This document shows positions 1-12,059 of a stretch of DNA of 64,000 nucleotides, piece after piece. This stretch comes from Calliopum simillimum (Eukaryota; Arthropoda; Insecta; Diptera; Lauxaniidae), in NCBI GenBank assembly GCA_951812925.1, contig OX638368.1, forward strand, positions 121,419,309 to 121,483,308, written 5' to 3'. A program made the position numbers and the translations under genes. The notes beneath the pieces are model-generated. The model was not told the origin of the DNA and searched no databases. It saw nothing but the letters and a program-made list of their open reading frames with translations. Each line of letters begins with the position of its first letter. The stretch's first letter is position 1.

Positions 1-1780
1 ACCGCTGGCTAAAAGGTTAGTTACAAATGTTTGATAGTCAAATAATTTGTCAATATCATTAGAACAATTTTTTGTTAATGAAAAAATTTGCACTATCACT
101 AAGTTAAGTGGCGAAATTTTCACTATCTCAAAGTTCACTTAAAGGTGGTGAAAAATGTTCACTATTAAAAAATGTTTTTTGTTCAATGAACTTAAAATTA
201 AGTGCATTACTCTCAAATTTGTTATTTTTGAACAATAAAACTCAAAACGCTATAGCTTCGTCAAACTTTTGAGCAATTATTTCTGCGTTCTCTTCAGAAT
301 TTTTTCTTTTATCCAATGGTATCAAAAACTTTTAACTTATGCAAGATAAGCCTCTTTTTTTCGCGACGTGTCCCATATGTGGACTTATTTTGAGATATCT
401 CGAAATCCTGACTTTGAAATTTTATTCTGAGGTTGGTTTAGCTGGTAAATTCTCCGAACATGATATAGTTTCAAGTTAGTCTTAAACTCACTTCAGTTTT
501 GGTTGAACATTCGAGTATATGTTAGGTATATGCTAATATTTTTCACAAAATCAGAAATATTTCATCTTATGTTTCCAAAGATTTTTGACAAAATACAACT
601 ATTCCAAATACATCATTCAATTGCATAAAGGATTTTTAAAAGAAACATCTGACATGCAGAATTTGTCCATATTCCAAATTTTAAGTACACAAAAACTAAT
701 TTGGATCGATTGTTGTTTTCTAATCAGCTAGAAAATAATAGGCAATCTAATGTAGCAAAAGATTTTATTTTAAGCTACTAAGTAGAGTGTATCTTAAGCC
801 CTAGAGATTTTAATTCCAAAGAAATAATCCTTTTTTATTTTTCGCCTATATATCTTGTTTCCAAAACAAAAGCTTTAACTATCTGTGAATTTTCAGTCGT
901 CCATTGCAAACACTTTTATATACTGGACAAAGATATTACCATACATAATTTAAAGCTTTAAAAAATTGTCCGTTGGAAAGGATAAAATAAAAAAAAAACA
1001 GAAAAGGATACTTTCTTCCTCATTGTTTTTGGATGTTCATAAATATTCCATTTATATGCGTTGCCAACAAGTCAACAAATCTTAAATAATAAATTCAAAT
1101 CCAGTCATGTTAACAGGAGTTTATGTGTTGTAAAGGATACTGTTTGTTTAATCCTTGCTTGCTTGATACACTGTCTGTCTTGGTTTTGAATTAATCAAGT
1201 CAAAATGTTACATTAATACAAAAACAGACAAGTGTAGAGCATTAATTGACACAATATGCTTGTGCAAGGATTACAAGTGATTTTGCCTGCAACGGGAAGA
1301 AAAGAAAAGGAATAAATAAATCTGGCTAACAAATCTCAAGGATTTGAACGCATGTATTTAATAATTGACAGTGTTTGTATATTGTTGGAAAAACTTGTCA
1401 CGTGTATTTAGGCGTAAATGTGTTAAATGTATGGGTGTGCTTGCACAATTACATAAATATATTTATGTGTTAGTATGCGTTCACTAAGCCGTCGTAAATA
1501 AAACAGTGTTGAATCTTTTGTTAATTGCAAAGTTTATGGGTTTTTTATGTTTTTGTAATTTTTTCTGAAATTTTTTATTTGTTTTTCGCTTCGTTTTTAT
1601 TGTCTTTTTCTGTATGCCGCATAGTTAGAAAAGGTCATATTGCGGTAATTTGACTCATATACCTACATAAGTGCGAATTTGTATGTGCGTTTGTATGTTT
1701 ATTGTATCCTAATAGTTCTGTGCTCGGCCATTCATGTGACGCGTACGCTTTTGCGGTTAAAACATCAAGAGCAAAGTCGA
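1..1780. other. AT-rich intergenic stretch, no gene seen
   Basis: I find no conserved coding exon, RNA gene or clear transposon end here. The sequence is AT-rich with short homopolymer runs. A TGAGATATCTCGAAATC phrase near 391 resembles the phrase that recurs in the foldback elements further right, so some of this may be old repeat. Confidence 0.5.
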
Positions 1781-1781
1781 C

Positions 1782-1805
1782 ATTCGTTCGTTCGTTCGTT
1801 CGTTA
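1782..1805. repeat. (TTCG)n microsatellite
   Basis: About six uninterrupted copies of the tetranucleotide ATTCG/TTCG follow each other. It is a simple tandem repeat with no other feature attached. Confidence 0.9.
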
Positions 1806-2815
1806 ATCTTGTTAATTAAAATGTGGCCAGAATCTGAGCTGGAAATTTTGCTTTGCTAGAAATTACGATTCCTCACAGCAGTTGCCGCCAGTTAGGTTGT
1901 TTTTGTAACTAATTGACATAATTAATAATTTGCGGTGTGAACGTTTACCAACACGTTAAATCTTCATACAAAAAAGTTACCTTTAAAGCTGTTAAAGTTG
2001 AATTTCAATAAAAGTATCCTTCAAATTGTGTTTCCAGACGTCAGATATGAAACAAAGGTGTAAAATTATAATCATAAAATCCATTATTGCATTAATTGAA
2101 CCTGAATGAAGACATCATACATATTCATGTTAAATAAAGTTAAATAAAGGATCTTTATTTTACTGGCAGACATTTTTCTACATAAGCAACAGTTAGCGAG
2201 AAATTTACAAGAAAAAAATTATTGACCTTTGACCTAGAATATTTTAACATGCAAGCATGGGATTGGATGCGACTATTTACGAAATTTTTGAAACAGTTAA
2301 ACGAAGGTTTATGTAAAAGTTAAGCTTTCTGAATTTCATAAGGAAATTTAATCATCACTTGATTCAGCAGCCGCGATGTATTAATTTTCTTAAATTATTT
2401 CGTATTCATACTATGTATTTAAGAAAATTGCCTTTTATGAAAATCCAATGTAACGCTTTAGAGCAAAATATTCTGAACCAATTTTAGATCTTTTTGAAAA
2501 TAAATTATCATACTTATTTATGCTAGAGATATTCTTTTTTCTAGGATGAAATTGCACATCGAGTCTTGGTCTTGCTCATTAAGTTTTGGTCTCGATCTTG
2601 GTTTTGGTCTTAGAAAAATTTTCAGAGATATTGGGTTTTCAAAATTAAAAAAACCATATTTTCCAAAATAGTTGGGTTTTTAAGATGCCAAAGTTCAAAT
2701 TGAGAGATGATTTTATCTTCAAAACGACCATGAAACAACTTTTAACTATAAATTACCAAGACTGAAAAGCAGTATAAGCCCGATTGTACTCACCACTACG
2801 AAAAGATTCAAAAAT

Positions 2816-3775
2816 TCTGTTCTATCGCCTACACTGTTTTTAATATTCATCAATCACCTTCTGTCCAATCCATTCACTTGCAGATGACAAAAACATTTGT
2901 AATTCATATTCCTCCAAAAAAACGTCCTCGTACCATACAAATTGAAAGTAAGAGACGAAAAATGAATGAAACTTTTGTTGATCACCTAAATAGAATTGAT
3001 TTCAGTGCCGGTGTTGTCTGTTATCTTACAAACAAATGGATTGCCCACTCCCACCTATCAGTATGGATTCAACCAATCTTGCCAAATCAATAGCTCTTGT
3101 TATTCTTGGTTTATCGAACCAATCTGATCTGAGATGGGCCGAAAACATATTTAATGTGTCAAAGGAAGCGGCCAAGTGCCTAAACTTTCTTAAACGATGT
3201 AAGAAATACTTCTCACCAGTTGAACTCCACTCTATCTATTTCACCTAAATTAGGCCTAAAATGGAATACAATTCACATATGTATAAGGGCTGGCGCTTCA
3301 AAAACCTCTTTGGAACTGATAGATCGAATCCAGCAACATGTGATAAAACTGATAGGAGATGTAACTGTTTCATCATATATTAATTAATTGCGTAACACTT
3401 TTTTATCGTTACAACCATGGGCGTTGCTCAAGAGAAATAAGTGGCCTGGTGTCATCAGTCCGCGTGTTTTCTCGTTTTACTAGGGCTTTTTTCACCAAGC
3501 CCATCCCTTTTGTGTGACCTCGATGCTAAATTGAACATCGTATTACACAGACAATTCGTTCTTTAGTCGCACTGTAAATTTATGGAACGATCTTCCAGAA
3601 AGCGTTTTTCCCCGACAGCTTTGACATCGGTAAACTTAAGACAAATGTTCACCGTCACTACTCTATCTATCCTCCTTTTCCTTTCGCCAACTCAATCCTT
3701 TGCATGTATAGGGGTTATCCGCTGCGCGTTAGTCCATATGTTAAAAAAAAAAACAATAAATAAATGTAGTTTTTT
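2816..3775 (+). pseudogene. Non-LTR retrotransposon (LINE) relic, 3' half
   Basis: Conceptual translation in shifting frames gives the end of a reverse transcriptase and its C-terminal region. A motif SVLSPTLFLIFINHLLSN lies at 2816-2870, where intact elements have a (G)SVLSPTLF..FINDLL block. KEAAKCLNFLKRCKKYF follows near 3160-3220, then RPKMEYNSH near 3255, and LWNDLPESVFPDSFD near 3580-3620 ahead of an AT-rich tail with AATAAATAAATG near 3760. Frameshifts and stops break the frame several times, so the copy is dead. The catalytic FADD box is disrupted: the residues read as LQMTKTF. This layout (RT, then RPKMEY and LWN..LP blocks) is typical of insect LINEs of the CR1/Kiri-like group; that clade assignment is from memory of the family. 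It is a different lineage from the 39.5-41.7 kb element. Confidence 0.75.
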
Positions 3776-3779
3776 GAAA

Positions 3780-4960
3780 ATGGAATAAGTTCATAATGAA
3801 GCAAAAGTAATGTCATAATTGAAGCGCATAGAATATTTGAAGAAGCACATATTCGGAGATGTCAGGAATACTTGTTCTCTACTTTCTTATCAATTTTTCG
3901 AGTTCTCTGAATATCAGTAGAGTGTACAAACTACAAGGAATGATCAGATGAAAATTTTTTCAACTTTTGGCCAACATTAAAGGATTTTGATTTTAATTTT
4001 TTTACATTTTTGATTTACAGCATTTTAAGAATCAGTTAGAGCTTAAAAGCAGTAAGTTTTACCTTTTTGTAAAATATTGAATAAATCTCCAAGACTAACT
4101 TCAAAGAAATTTTTGAACAAAGTATAAACAATTATACGTATATCTCGAAAACATAAAAGCTTTTAGTATGACTTCTTACTCATTAAGCCAAAATACTTTA
4201 CTTAAGCATAAATAAAGCATTCCAGTTTCTCAAAATGAATCAGCAACTCCAAGTTAAACTATTGAAAAATTAATTTTTTACTTTGCAACTTTTAGTGCTA
4301 AAAATTAGGAAGAAGCAAAAGAAAACTCAGAAAAAACTCAAAGTCAACTAAACTACTAAATCAGAGCAGCGCCAAAAGAAAAAAAACCGAAAACATTGAA
4401 AATGTCACAAAAATATTGAGCAACATTGTGGTTGAGGTAGGGATCATACCCCACGAGTGACAAAATGTTAGAAAAGCATTCGCAGTTTGATAGCAGAATT
4501 TTTTATTTTTTTACTAAATTGTCATGAAATGCATTTCGGTTGCAAAGTTTACGGGAAAAATGCTAATGTTGTTACACACAGCGGTCCTTCGAGCTGCAAT
4601 GATGCACTCGTTGGAGTGGTTGTTGACGAGCGAACGAAGCGTGCGACAATTTTGTACAGGAAATTTGAAAAAAAAAATCTAAAATTCTGCAATATAAAAA
4701 AACACACAACTTGGTTTTCTGAAATCAAAACCCATTGCATTAGATGCGAAGTCGTTTGCCATGAAATTGAAGTATGCGACTGTCTACTGAAGTGATGGCA
4801 ATTTGATAAATCGAGCGCAAATGTTAAGTGCAATTTAGGTTTGCATGAGAGAAAAATAGTCATATTGATAACCAAATGACATTTGACTGATATTCCAGCA
4901 CAACTTATTTTATACGTTTATCAATCAAATTCGGAAATTGATGTTAAATTGACGAAATTT
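3780..4960. other. Intergenic stretch with an unassigned 100-codon open frame
   Basis: No recognised gene. Open frames overlap on both strands at 4487-4795 (+) and 4549-4875 (-). The sequence between about 4570 and 4660 is richer in CpG than its surroundings. Neither translation resembles a family I know and neither has a supporting splice or signal-peptide structure, so I do not call a gene. Confidence 0.4.
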
Positions 4961-4963
4961 TTA

Positions 4964-5335
4964 TGTGACCGTCCATAGGAAAGAAACGTTATTTTCACTG
5001 AATCAAAAACCAATTTTTATTTTGTTCATTTCTAATGATTACACCTCGATCACCGGAAAATTCGCAAAATTTACTAATCTATGGCGTTAAAAAATTGTAA
5101 AATAAAAAAACTCAAGATTATAGATATCGAAGTTCAAAGGTTATCAATTTTTTCTCTAAAGGGGTATGAGTTTGGTGAGACCAATTTCATTTATATCTGT
5201 AATTTGATAATTGACCTCAAATAATTGTAAAATGTTTGGAACATGTCATGGTTAAACTGACCCTATCTATTATTTTTACCTGTGCTGTGAAATTGTGTCA
5301 GTAAAATAAGTTCTCTTTTCCTGTGGACGGTCACA
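4964..5335. mobile_element. Short inverted-repeat element (MITE) with TA target duplication
   Basis: The left end reads TGTGACCGTCCATAGGAAA at 4964 and the right end is its imperfect inverse, TTTCCTGTGGACGGTCACA, ending at 5335. A TA dinucleotide flanks each side (4962-4963 and 5336-5337). TA duplication plus short terminal inverted repeats and no coding capacity is the pattern of a Tc1/mariner-derived MITE. The element ends exactly where the next foldback begins, and the two share one TA. Confidence 0.75.
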
Positions 5336-5337
5336 TA

Positions 5338-6007
5338 TGATGTAAACCAAGTGTAAACGATCAAGATTTTTTTACAGGTGTAACTTACCAGTCCTTCAGA
5401 AATTGGAGTGGGCCTGCCAGTGGTTCTCCAGAAAAACAATAAAATGTGGCTTCTACCGCAATTTTTCAGTAAAATGTTTTTGAATTTGAAATTTTTAATT
5501 AAACATTAACTTGATTTTGAAAAAAGTGCGTTGGTACTTTCATTAGTACTATATAAGTCAAAAACAGTCAATAAACTAACTTGAGCATTTGAACATTTTA
5601 TTTAATAAAAATTTTAAATTAAAAAAATGTACGGAAAAATTGCGGAATATACTACATTTTATTGTTTTTCTGGAGAACCGCTGGCAGGTCCACTCAAATT
5701 TTTGGAGGGCTGGTTAGTTACACCTGTAGCTTTTTTTGCAAGAAAAAAAAAATATCAAAAATGACGTATTTTGGGAAACTCAATTTAATTTTTTTTTTTT
5801 TTTTTTCAGTGTAAGCAATATGTTTCAAGACAAATCATTTGACACCATAAAATTGAGAATTGGTCCCATATCTCCGCCATTTTTTTAAATTTTGAAAAAA
5901 TAGTTGGTAGTAATTTTTCTCACTATGCTACTATTACTTATGCCAATTTTCAGCCAAATCGGATTTCATGAACAAATTTCTTGATCGTTTACACGTGGTT
6001 TACATCA
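5338..6007. mobile_element. Foldback element abutting the MITE, TA-flanked
   Basis: The ends TGATGTAAACCA (5338) and TGGTTTACATCA (ending 6007) are perfect inverses next to TA. Inner matches continue: GTGTAAACGATCAAG near the left end is mirrored at about 5980-5995, ACAGGTGTAACT at 5378 is mirrored at about 5705, and TTCTCCAGAAAAACAATAAAATG at 5425 is mirrored near 5660. The right arm has an extra segment of about 220 bp (5745-5965), presumably a later insertion or a piece lost from the left arm. No coding frame is seen. Confidence 0.75.
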
Positions 6008-6009
6008 TA

Positions 6010-6600
6010 TGTATTTAGTTGATCTGGCCGCTGGCTTGAGCTATAAACCAGGAACTAGAGAATTCTTTTTTGGGGGAAATGTGGCAGAAATGTCAAAGGT
6101 TACCTTGCACTTGTCCTTGACCAAAAATCTGCTTATTAGGAGTTGCTGTGTATGCCTTTCTCCAGATTAACACCTTGCCGATACATTGCTTGAGATCAAT
6201 CGCCTGCACGTTGTACTAATTCTTCCACTAAGGTGGTATTCCAAAGACTTCGGCTTAGCCACGTGATGTAAAACAGGAAAAACCCACATTGGGCGCTACC
6301 CCACACAAAAGAAAACAAAACTGTTTTGGTGTACAATTGTTATAATGAACTGTTTATTGAGTGTTAAAATTTACAATTTTGCTATTAAACTTTATTCAGT
6401 ATGAGAATTAAATTATAATTTTTATGCAGCCATTGCTGTTTCAAACGAATGAAAAAATTAAAGAGAAGAACTAAAGAATTTGACAGCTTTGAGCAGTAGG
6501 GCATTGTTTAATTTAGCAATGCAGTTGCATTACCAACTATGGGGAATTTATCCCTACTTTTGGGGAGTATGCGTGTTCGCATTAATAATTTTATTAAAGT
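6010..6600. other. Intergenic stretch, nothing identified
   Basis: No conserved exon, repeat end or RNA gene can be supported here. Confidence 0.4.
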
Positions 6601-6602
6601 GA

Positions 6603-6912
6603 TGTTACAGAGAGCCACTCTCTATAATGTCATTTGCGGCAGCAAAAATTAATATGGAACAACAATAATAAAATCTCTCTGATTACGAGAGAAATACCGT
6701 GTTACTAAACAACAAAAACAATATGTACTTAGGCGCAGAGCCTGTTATACGGTGAAGCTAGCGACTATAAAAGCCAAGACAAGAAAAATAAGTGGTACAG
6801 TCTCAGACGAGCAGTCGAGATTTGCACAACAGAGTTGTGATAATATCGTAGCCTTAAAATTTGTGAATGTATTCAATTAAACAAATTTGGAAGTTTATTC
6901 GATTACATTGTA
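6603..6912 (+). promoter_or_regulatory. Polymerase II core promoter, possibly a solo LTR
   Basis: A TATA box (ACTATAAAAGCC near 6763) is followed at the right distance by an initiator-like ACAGTCTCAGACGAGCAGTC near 6796-6815. The block begins TGTTACAGAGAGCCACT at 6604 and ends TTCGATTACA near 6908. TG..CA ends with TATA, initiator and a downstream AATTAAA are what a Gypsy-type LTR looks like. I see no target duplication, primer-binding site or internal retroviral-like coding next to it. A cellular promoter is the alternative reading. Confidence 0.35.
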
Positions 6913-7084
6913 GGTCATTTAAAAGACAATAGATAGTATTTAGTACATTATAACGAAAAATGTATGATATCTCCCACAAACTGTGTAAAAAGGGAGCCTC
7001 AAAGTTCTGTGTAGAAAATTTAAAAAAAATCTATTGCAAAAAATAAAGTTTAAATCCGTTTGAAGTTGGTCACGTTCATCATTT

Positions 7085-7345
7085 TTAGCTCAAAAGTAAT
7101 GTATTTTTGAAATTTCATTCTACTGTTAAATTCTAAAACTATATTTTGGATAAATTATACGATGAACATTTTATTAGAACGCATTAACTCATTATATACC
7201 GTTTTATGGTCTTTTTGACACCTTTTTTAAAAAGACTTGGTTATAATGGGTTAAAATATTCTACAAAAAAATACTCTACGTAAAGTTTCAATAAGGATCA
7301 CTAAAGACAAGAAATCATTAAAACGTAAGAACAATGCGTAAAAAA
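7085..7345. repeat. Degenerate fragment of the 19.9/34.5 kb foldback family
   Basis: The run with ACTGTTAAATTCTAAAACTA, then GAACGCATTAACTCATTATA, a 'gtttttatggtctttttgacacc' type block and TAATGGGTTAAAATATTCTA follows in order the middle part of the elements at 19.9-21.2 kb and 34.5-35.8 kb. Both ends are missing. It is an old internal fragment. Confidence 0.65.
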
Positions 7346-7349
7346 AGTA

Positions 7350-9090
7350 TTAAAAGTGTTGAAGTTGTCCGATAAGTAAATTTCGCAATTGTCACCAGAA
7401 CAGCGTGCAATTTTTTTCCAAAACTGAATTTAGCTTAAATTAACCTTACTAAATAAATTTAAAATACATAAATATGCAAATCATTACCCGATTGAATCGT
7501 AATGGAAAAAATGTCACGTTCATATTGTCACATATCGATTCAGACTATGATCAAGACAAAGAAAAGTACAGAAAATATTTGAATTAAACAAATTACATTA
7601 TAAAGTAACATTATTGCATAAAATTCTAAAATTAGTCGAACTAAAAAATTATCACTTGTTTCGCTGAATTCTGGCTTTCTTTGAATAGGCACGAAAATTA
7701 CTTCTATTTTTGTCACGTTCGTTTTGTGTCTTTCTTTGCGTGTATCTTGGAACCAGGACTTCGGCTGCTATTATCGTTGGCACTAGTGCTAAATGAAAAT
7801 ATGTCTTACTTCCACTTTTTTTGTACTTTAAATGTGTGCGACGGTCACGTTCGCCACTTGTGAGATGCCCATATTCAGAACCACTTTTTGGTTTTTACAG
7901 TAGTTTAGGATGCATCAAATCTTCCCTGAAATAGAGCAAATTTTACGTAGTGCTTATTTGCATCAAAGAGAAAATGTTGTTGCCCTGGGAGTGCCATTCC
8001 AAGAAATTTTAAAATTTTGGACCACCCTTCTATATATCGTAACTAACAAAGTACAGCTTTATAATAGTGGGATATAATTGTAACTCATTGTAATAAATTT
8101 AAATCAAGCTTAAGTTTTTTTTTTGCAATTTGTTGCATACTACTGAAAGTTCTCTAGAGCATCAGAGCGAAACAATATTTACTTTATAAATACCTTCGAA
8201 ATAAATAGCCTAAAAATATGCACTCAATAAATACTGGTTAACACAACGGCTAAATCAAGACTTCTTTTGCTGCATACTTTAAGGCATTTTTTTCATTTAT
8301 CAACAATTTCACAGCGCTTGCTTTCCTCCTTTATAGTGATAAATTACAAAAAGAGTGATTTAAGGTGCCATAATTTGTAAATATAAGTTCTAATCCTGTT
8401 ATTAAAATTTTTCATTTTTTTTTTTTGCTAGAAATTGTAATTGTTTTATGGTAATACTTCTCACAGTTTGTAAGCAGCAATGCACGCAAAATGCATGAAA
8501 AATTGCAAACTTTTTTTTTTAATGGTACGCCCCCTTATGTAACGTAATTACTTTTGGCTCACATAAATCTGACCTATATGTGAAGCTTATGCCGGACGGT
8601 TGTTGCATCAGTTGTCGGTCAATGTACTTTTGCAGTTTACTTACGTTGTCCTTTCGCTTTCTCTTTCTTTCGTGTTGTAGTCAGTTTCTATGTTTCACTT
8701 GCTGCACTGCATTATTTTTTTGCATATGATTAACGTAGGCAAAGGATCGTTGTTGTAATTAAAAATCCATATTGTTAAGGAAGCACCTACAGCGTGGTGC
8801 ACAGCAAAAATTTTCTTTTATATGTGAACATCATACCTCCAGGAAAGGAAGAAAATTCATTATTTATTTCAATATTTTCGATATTTTTAAAAAATTCCGA
8901 ACAAGTTTCAATATTTGGGAAATTTTTCTTAATTTTTCAGATTCTTTCAATTCAGATATAATCGCACATACGTTAGGCTGACTGACCATTTTATTGATTA
9001 CCCAATCCGGGGCAGGAAAGATAATATTTTATACAGGTGGGGCAAAAATTAATTTCCATAATATAAGGTACACTATCAGTCCTTTAAACA
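7350..9090. other. Intergenic stretch, no gene supported
   Basis: AT-rich DNA with short open frames at 7681-7863 and 8772-8981 that show no family resemblance, no signal peptide with a plausible protein behind it and no splice structure. No RNA gene was recognised. Confidence 0.4.
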
Positions 9091-9094
9091 TATT

Positions 9095-9203
9095 GTCTAT
9101 GGTCTATAATATATAGTCTATTATCCATGATAAATGGTCAATGATCTATCCTTTATGGTCGTTGGATCATAATCTATGGAACTTATGGTCTTTGGTTCAT
9201 AAC
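9095..9203. repeat. Degenerate TATGGTC minisatellite, left part
   Basis: Imperfect repeats of TATGGTC(T/C)ATGG/ATAATC words follow one another here. The same kind of repeat resumes at about 9830-9890 on the other side of a foldback element, so the element appears to have inserted into the array. Confidence 0.6.
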
Positions 9204-9794
9204 ATAGGACCACAAAAAAAAAAGTCCTGTAGCAGAAAGTTGAGGTACCATACGGTATGGTTTTCAATGTGCTAAAAACGAATCCGAGATCAGAATTTAG
9301 CTATCACCCTCAGATTTTGAGATATCCTTGCTTAAAGTTGCAGGAAGCTCTGTTTTCAGGCTTATGGTGCAGTTCCAGAAAGCGATGTAGTTCCATATTT
9401 TCAATGGAATCGAATAGCCATAATCTTCCTTATAAGACTATACATTCTAATTTTTTCGATTGGACTTTTACTTCCCGAGATATCACCATATGAAGTAAAC
9501 GTATAACCCTTTACTTCAAAAGTTAGATAACTCTGAAAGTAAGAGCCCAATAGTTTTATAAGGAAGATTGTGGCTATTCGATGTCGTTGAAAAAATGGAA
9601 CCACCACATTTCCTGGAACTGTACCATAAGCCTGAAAACAGCGCTTTCTGCAACTTTAAGCAAGGATATCTCAAAATCTGAGGGTGATGGCTGAATTCTG
9701 ATCTCGGATTCGTTTTTAGCACATTGAAAACCATACCGTATGGTACCTCAACTTTCTGCTACAGGACTTTTTTTTTTTTTTTTGTGGTCCTGTG
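9204..9794. mobile_element. Foldback element, arms about 280 bp
   Basis: AGGACCACAAAAAAAAAAGT at 9206 is mirrored by ACTTTTTTTTTTTTTTTTGTGGTCCT at the right end. Inside, CTGTAGCAGAAAGTTGAGGT, the palindrome CATACGGTATGG, AACGAATCCGAGATCAGAAT and CTTGCTTAAAGTTGCAG all recur inverted. The arms meet near 9500. The left arm is interrupted by only small differences, so pairing would be almost continuous. It carries no real protein: the same peptide appears on opposite strands of the two arms, which is only the symmetry. Confidence 0.85.
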
Positions 9795-9829
9795 TAATCA
9801 ATGTTCTGTGTTTTGTATTTAGGCTCTAT

Positions 9830-9890
9830 GGTCCAAAACCTTTAGTCTATGATCTGTCATTTATGGTCTATGGTCCATAAATTAATATTG
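9830..9890. repeat. Degenerate TATGGTC minisatellite, right part
   Basis: Repeats such as CTATGGTCCAAAACC, AGTCTATGATCTG and TATGGTCTATGGTCCATAAA continue the array seen at 9095-9203. Confidence 0.55.
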
Positions 9891-10414
9891 TTTTATAATA
9901 AAATAAAAAAAATACATATTACAATATGCCTCCATCTTACATCCGGGACAATTCCGAGACATACATGAAAATCCGGGACATTTCCGGGATATTTTTGAAT
10001 ACGGAACGAGAGAGCAAAATCCAGGACTAACTCGCAAAATTCGGGACGGTTGGTCTTCTTAACACACGTACCTCAGTTTTTCTAATAAAGACATGAACCT
10101 TTTAGTACAGTAGAGGTCAGAAAAGTTATTGCTTTTAATTATTATTAGTTCATTACTTTGAAACCAAGAAATTTTAAACTCTGGATAAGCAAAAAAACCA
10201 CGAAGATTATAGAAAATAGGAGTGGTACAAAAATCGCAAGAAATAAAGCACGGATAAGAAGCTAAAGGCAAGATACTGTGCAAATTTATAACTCCGTCAC
10301 CGTGGAGGTACAAGCCTCTTGCGAGAAAGACAAACATCAAATGTTTGACGACCTCATAACTAAAGTCAACCCAAGAAGCGATAGAAACCAGAAGATAACT
10401 GGCAACGAATTCAA

Positions 10415-10602
10415 ATGTGCTTATGAGTGACCATGATTCACAGGCATAAAGCATCACTAATTATATATTGGATTTAAATATTCATAGTTTGACATATGTT
10501 CAGATAATGTGTGATTTTTATAAAGTTGTGCAAATACATTTCTGATTTTGTTGATTCTATCTTTAACGTCATCTGCGGTGCCGCCTTTGACTGGGGAAAC
10601 AC
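10415..10602 (-). pseudogene. RTE-like LINE relic
   Basis: On the minus strand the frame starting near 10595 reads VKGGTADDVKDRINKIRNVF and continues AQLYK. A stop follows, then VMLYACESWSL from about 10456. RTE-type LINEs have a GGT..DI..RI.KAR.AF block followed closely by a VLLYG.E(T/S)W block at the end of the reverse transcriptase, so both motifs and their order match. The linking TK..IFNSNVK segment has been lost. The 132-codon open frame that continues to 10059 starts with the second motif but then shows no further similarity that I can recognise. Confidence 0.55.
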
Positions 10603-10604
10603 TT

Positions 10605-11600
10605 AGATTATTGTATTATCACATATATTTTTGTCGTATATGTTCAGAATTGTTGGCATTGTTCTTGTTGACATTGGTTTTGTTTATGCAGTGTTAATAC
10701 ATACGTATTCTTATAGTGGCTCTCTGCATATCGTGCCTTCTATTTATATATTTATATTTCATGACACCAAAAGTCCTATTGAATCCCATGATTTACAGTA
10801 ATAGTTCGACTAAGATTAGTTAGTAGAGGCCTGATATCTAGTCATCCAAATCTCTGAGGCCTTTGTGGGATTGGTGCTGCTTAGCATATCATTCAGCACA
10901 ACTGATAGAACATGTCATTGGGTGAATTACTGGTGCAAAAGTTCGAGGATTTACTTTTGCGCATAATGATCTAAGTTCCACTTTTTATGTCGGATATCGA
11001 TACCTGGAATGAAGCCATGTATGAGCCACTTATTTTTCTCAAAAAATTGGATTATGAAAAGCAATCCATTTCTTTACATTATAACAAATTTTTTGAACTA
11101 AGCATAAAATATTGTAACTTGGTCTGAAAAAGCTATACCTAACTTGCCAGAGAAAAATTTTCAATCCAGTCCAAAATATGACTTTTAGTCAAAAAATTTC
11201 ATGCTTTGAGTTTTTTTTAACCCAAACATTTCCGCACATTAAGCTCAACTATCTCTTTTAAACTTCTGAATTTAAAGTATCATAGCTTCCACAATTTTTA
11301 AAAAATGTTGCATGACTTCGGTATCACTAATTTTGGAATTATTCAACGGGAACAAAAATTTAACTTTTGCACGTCACATGCATACACTCTTTATAGATAA
11401 CAATTTTTTCGCAGTGTAATCAACTGACAAATAGATTTATGTTCATTAAACTGGGACAATTTAACATGTTAGAAATATTTTTTAGCATACAAAAATAATA
11501 ATGATGAAACGACCCATGGCGAATTGAAATAACAGTTCATCAAAAAACAGTATTAGAATCTTCTAGTGCAGGCAAACTAAGTAAAATTGTGTAGCTTTGT
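10605..11600. other. Intergenic stretch, nothing identified
   Basis: No exon, RNA gene or element boundary can be supported. A TAGTGGCTCTCTGCAT word near 10718 is the inverse of the CAGAGAGCCACT start of the LTR-like block at 6.6 kb. That is too short to call a copy. Confidence 0.4.
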
Positions 11601-11603
11601 GCA

Positions 11604-12055
11604 ACAAGCACCGATTTTGATCCGACATGGCTCATTTTGTTAGTAACTGAAATTAGAAAAAAACTAATCCTTTATATCTATGCGATTTTTGAAAAAAGGT
11701 CGAAAAACGATTTTCGAAAATAAAATGGAAAAAAATGTTCTAAATTAATAGTCATTTCCGATTAGCTTAAGCTAAATCTGAATCTGGCATCAGAATCGCT
11801 ATGGTTTTCGAGATATGCTACCCAAAATGTTCAAAAACACCATTTTTGAGGTTGTATAGAAGTCGCACGAATTTTTTTGCTCTTTTTTATTAAATGCATC
11901 ATTTAGTACTATTTTTTGTCTGGTATTAAGTGATTTTTCTTTAAAAAGTTATGACCACTTTTAAATGATAATTTAAACTATGAGGATTCTCAATTGAATT
12001 TACTCCCCATGGTGTCATTTTCAAATGGTCATAACTTTTTGAAGAAAATTATGTA
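11604..12055. repeat. Dispersed repeat shared with the twinfilin intron
   Basis: Blocks occur here in the same order as at 51195-51590: CAAGCACCGATTTTGATCCG then ACATGGCTCATTTTGTTAGT; TTTTTGAAAAAAGGTCGAAA; AATCTGAATCTGGCATCAGA; CACCATTTTTGAGGTTGT; and GTTATGACCACTTTTAAATG. A local inverted pair (about 11940-11975 against 12013-12050) forms a smaller hairpin. This copy has no recognisable ends. Confidence 0.7.
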
Positions 12056-12059
12056 AGAC

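Noticed and set aside
4487..4875. Overlapping open frames of about 100 codons on both strands
   Set aside because: Neither resembles a known protein, neither has splice or signal features, and the longer of two overlapping frames cannot be preferred.
9257..9734. A peptide MVFNVLKTNPRSEFS.. apparently encoded twice on opposite strands
   Set aside because: The two frames lie in the mirrored arms of one foldback element, so the repetition is only DNA symmetry.
10059..10457. 132-codon minus-strand open frame as a membrane protein gene
   Set aside because: Its first residues (MLYACESWSL) are the end of an RTE-like LINE relic. The rest has no recognisable family, so it is probably a chance extension.
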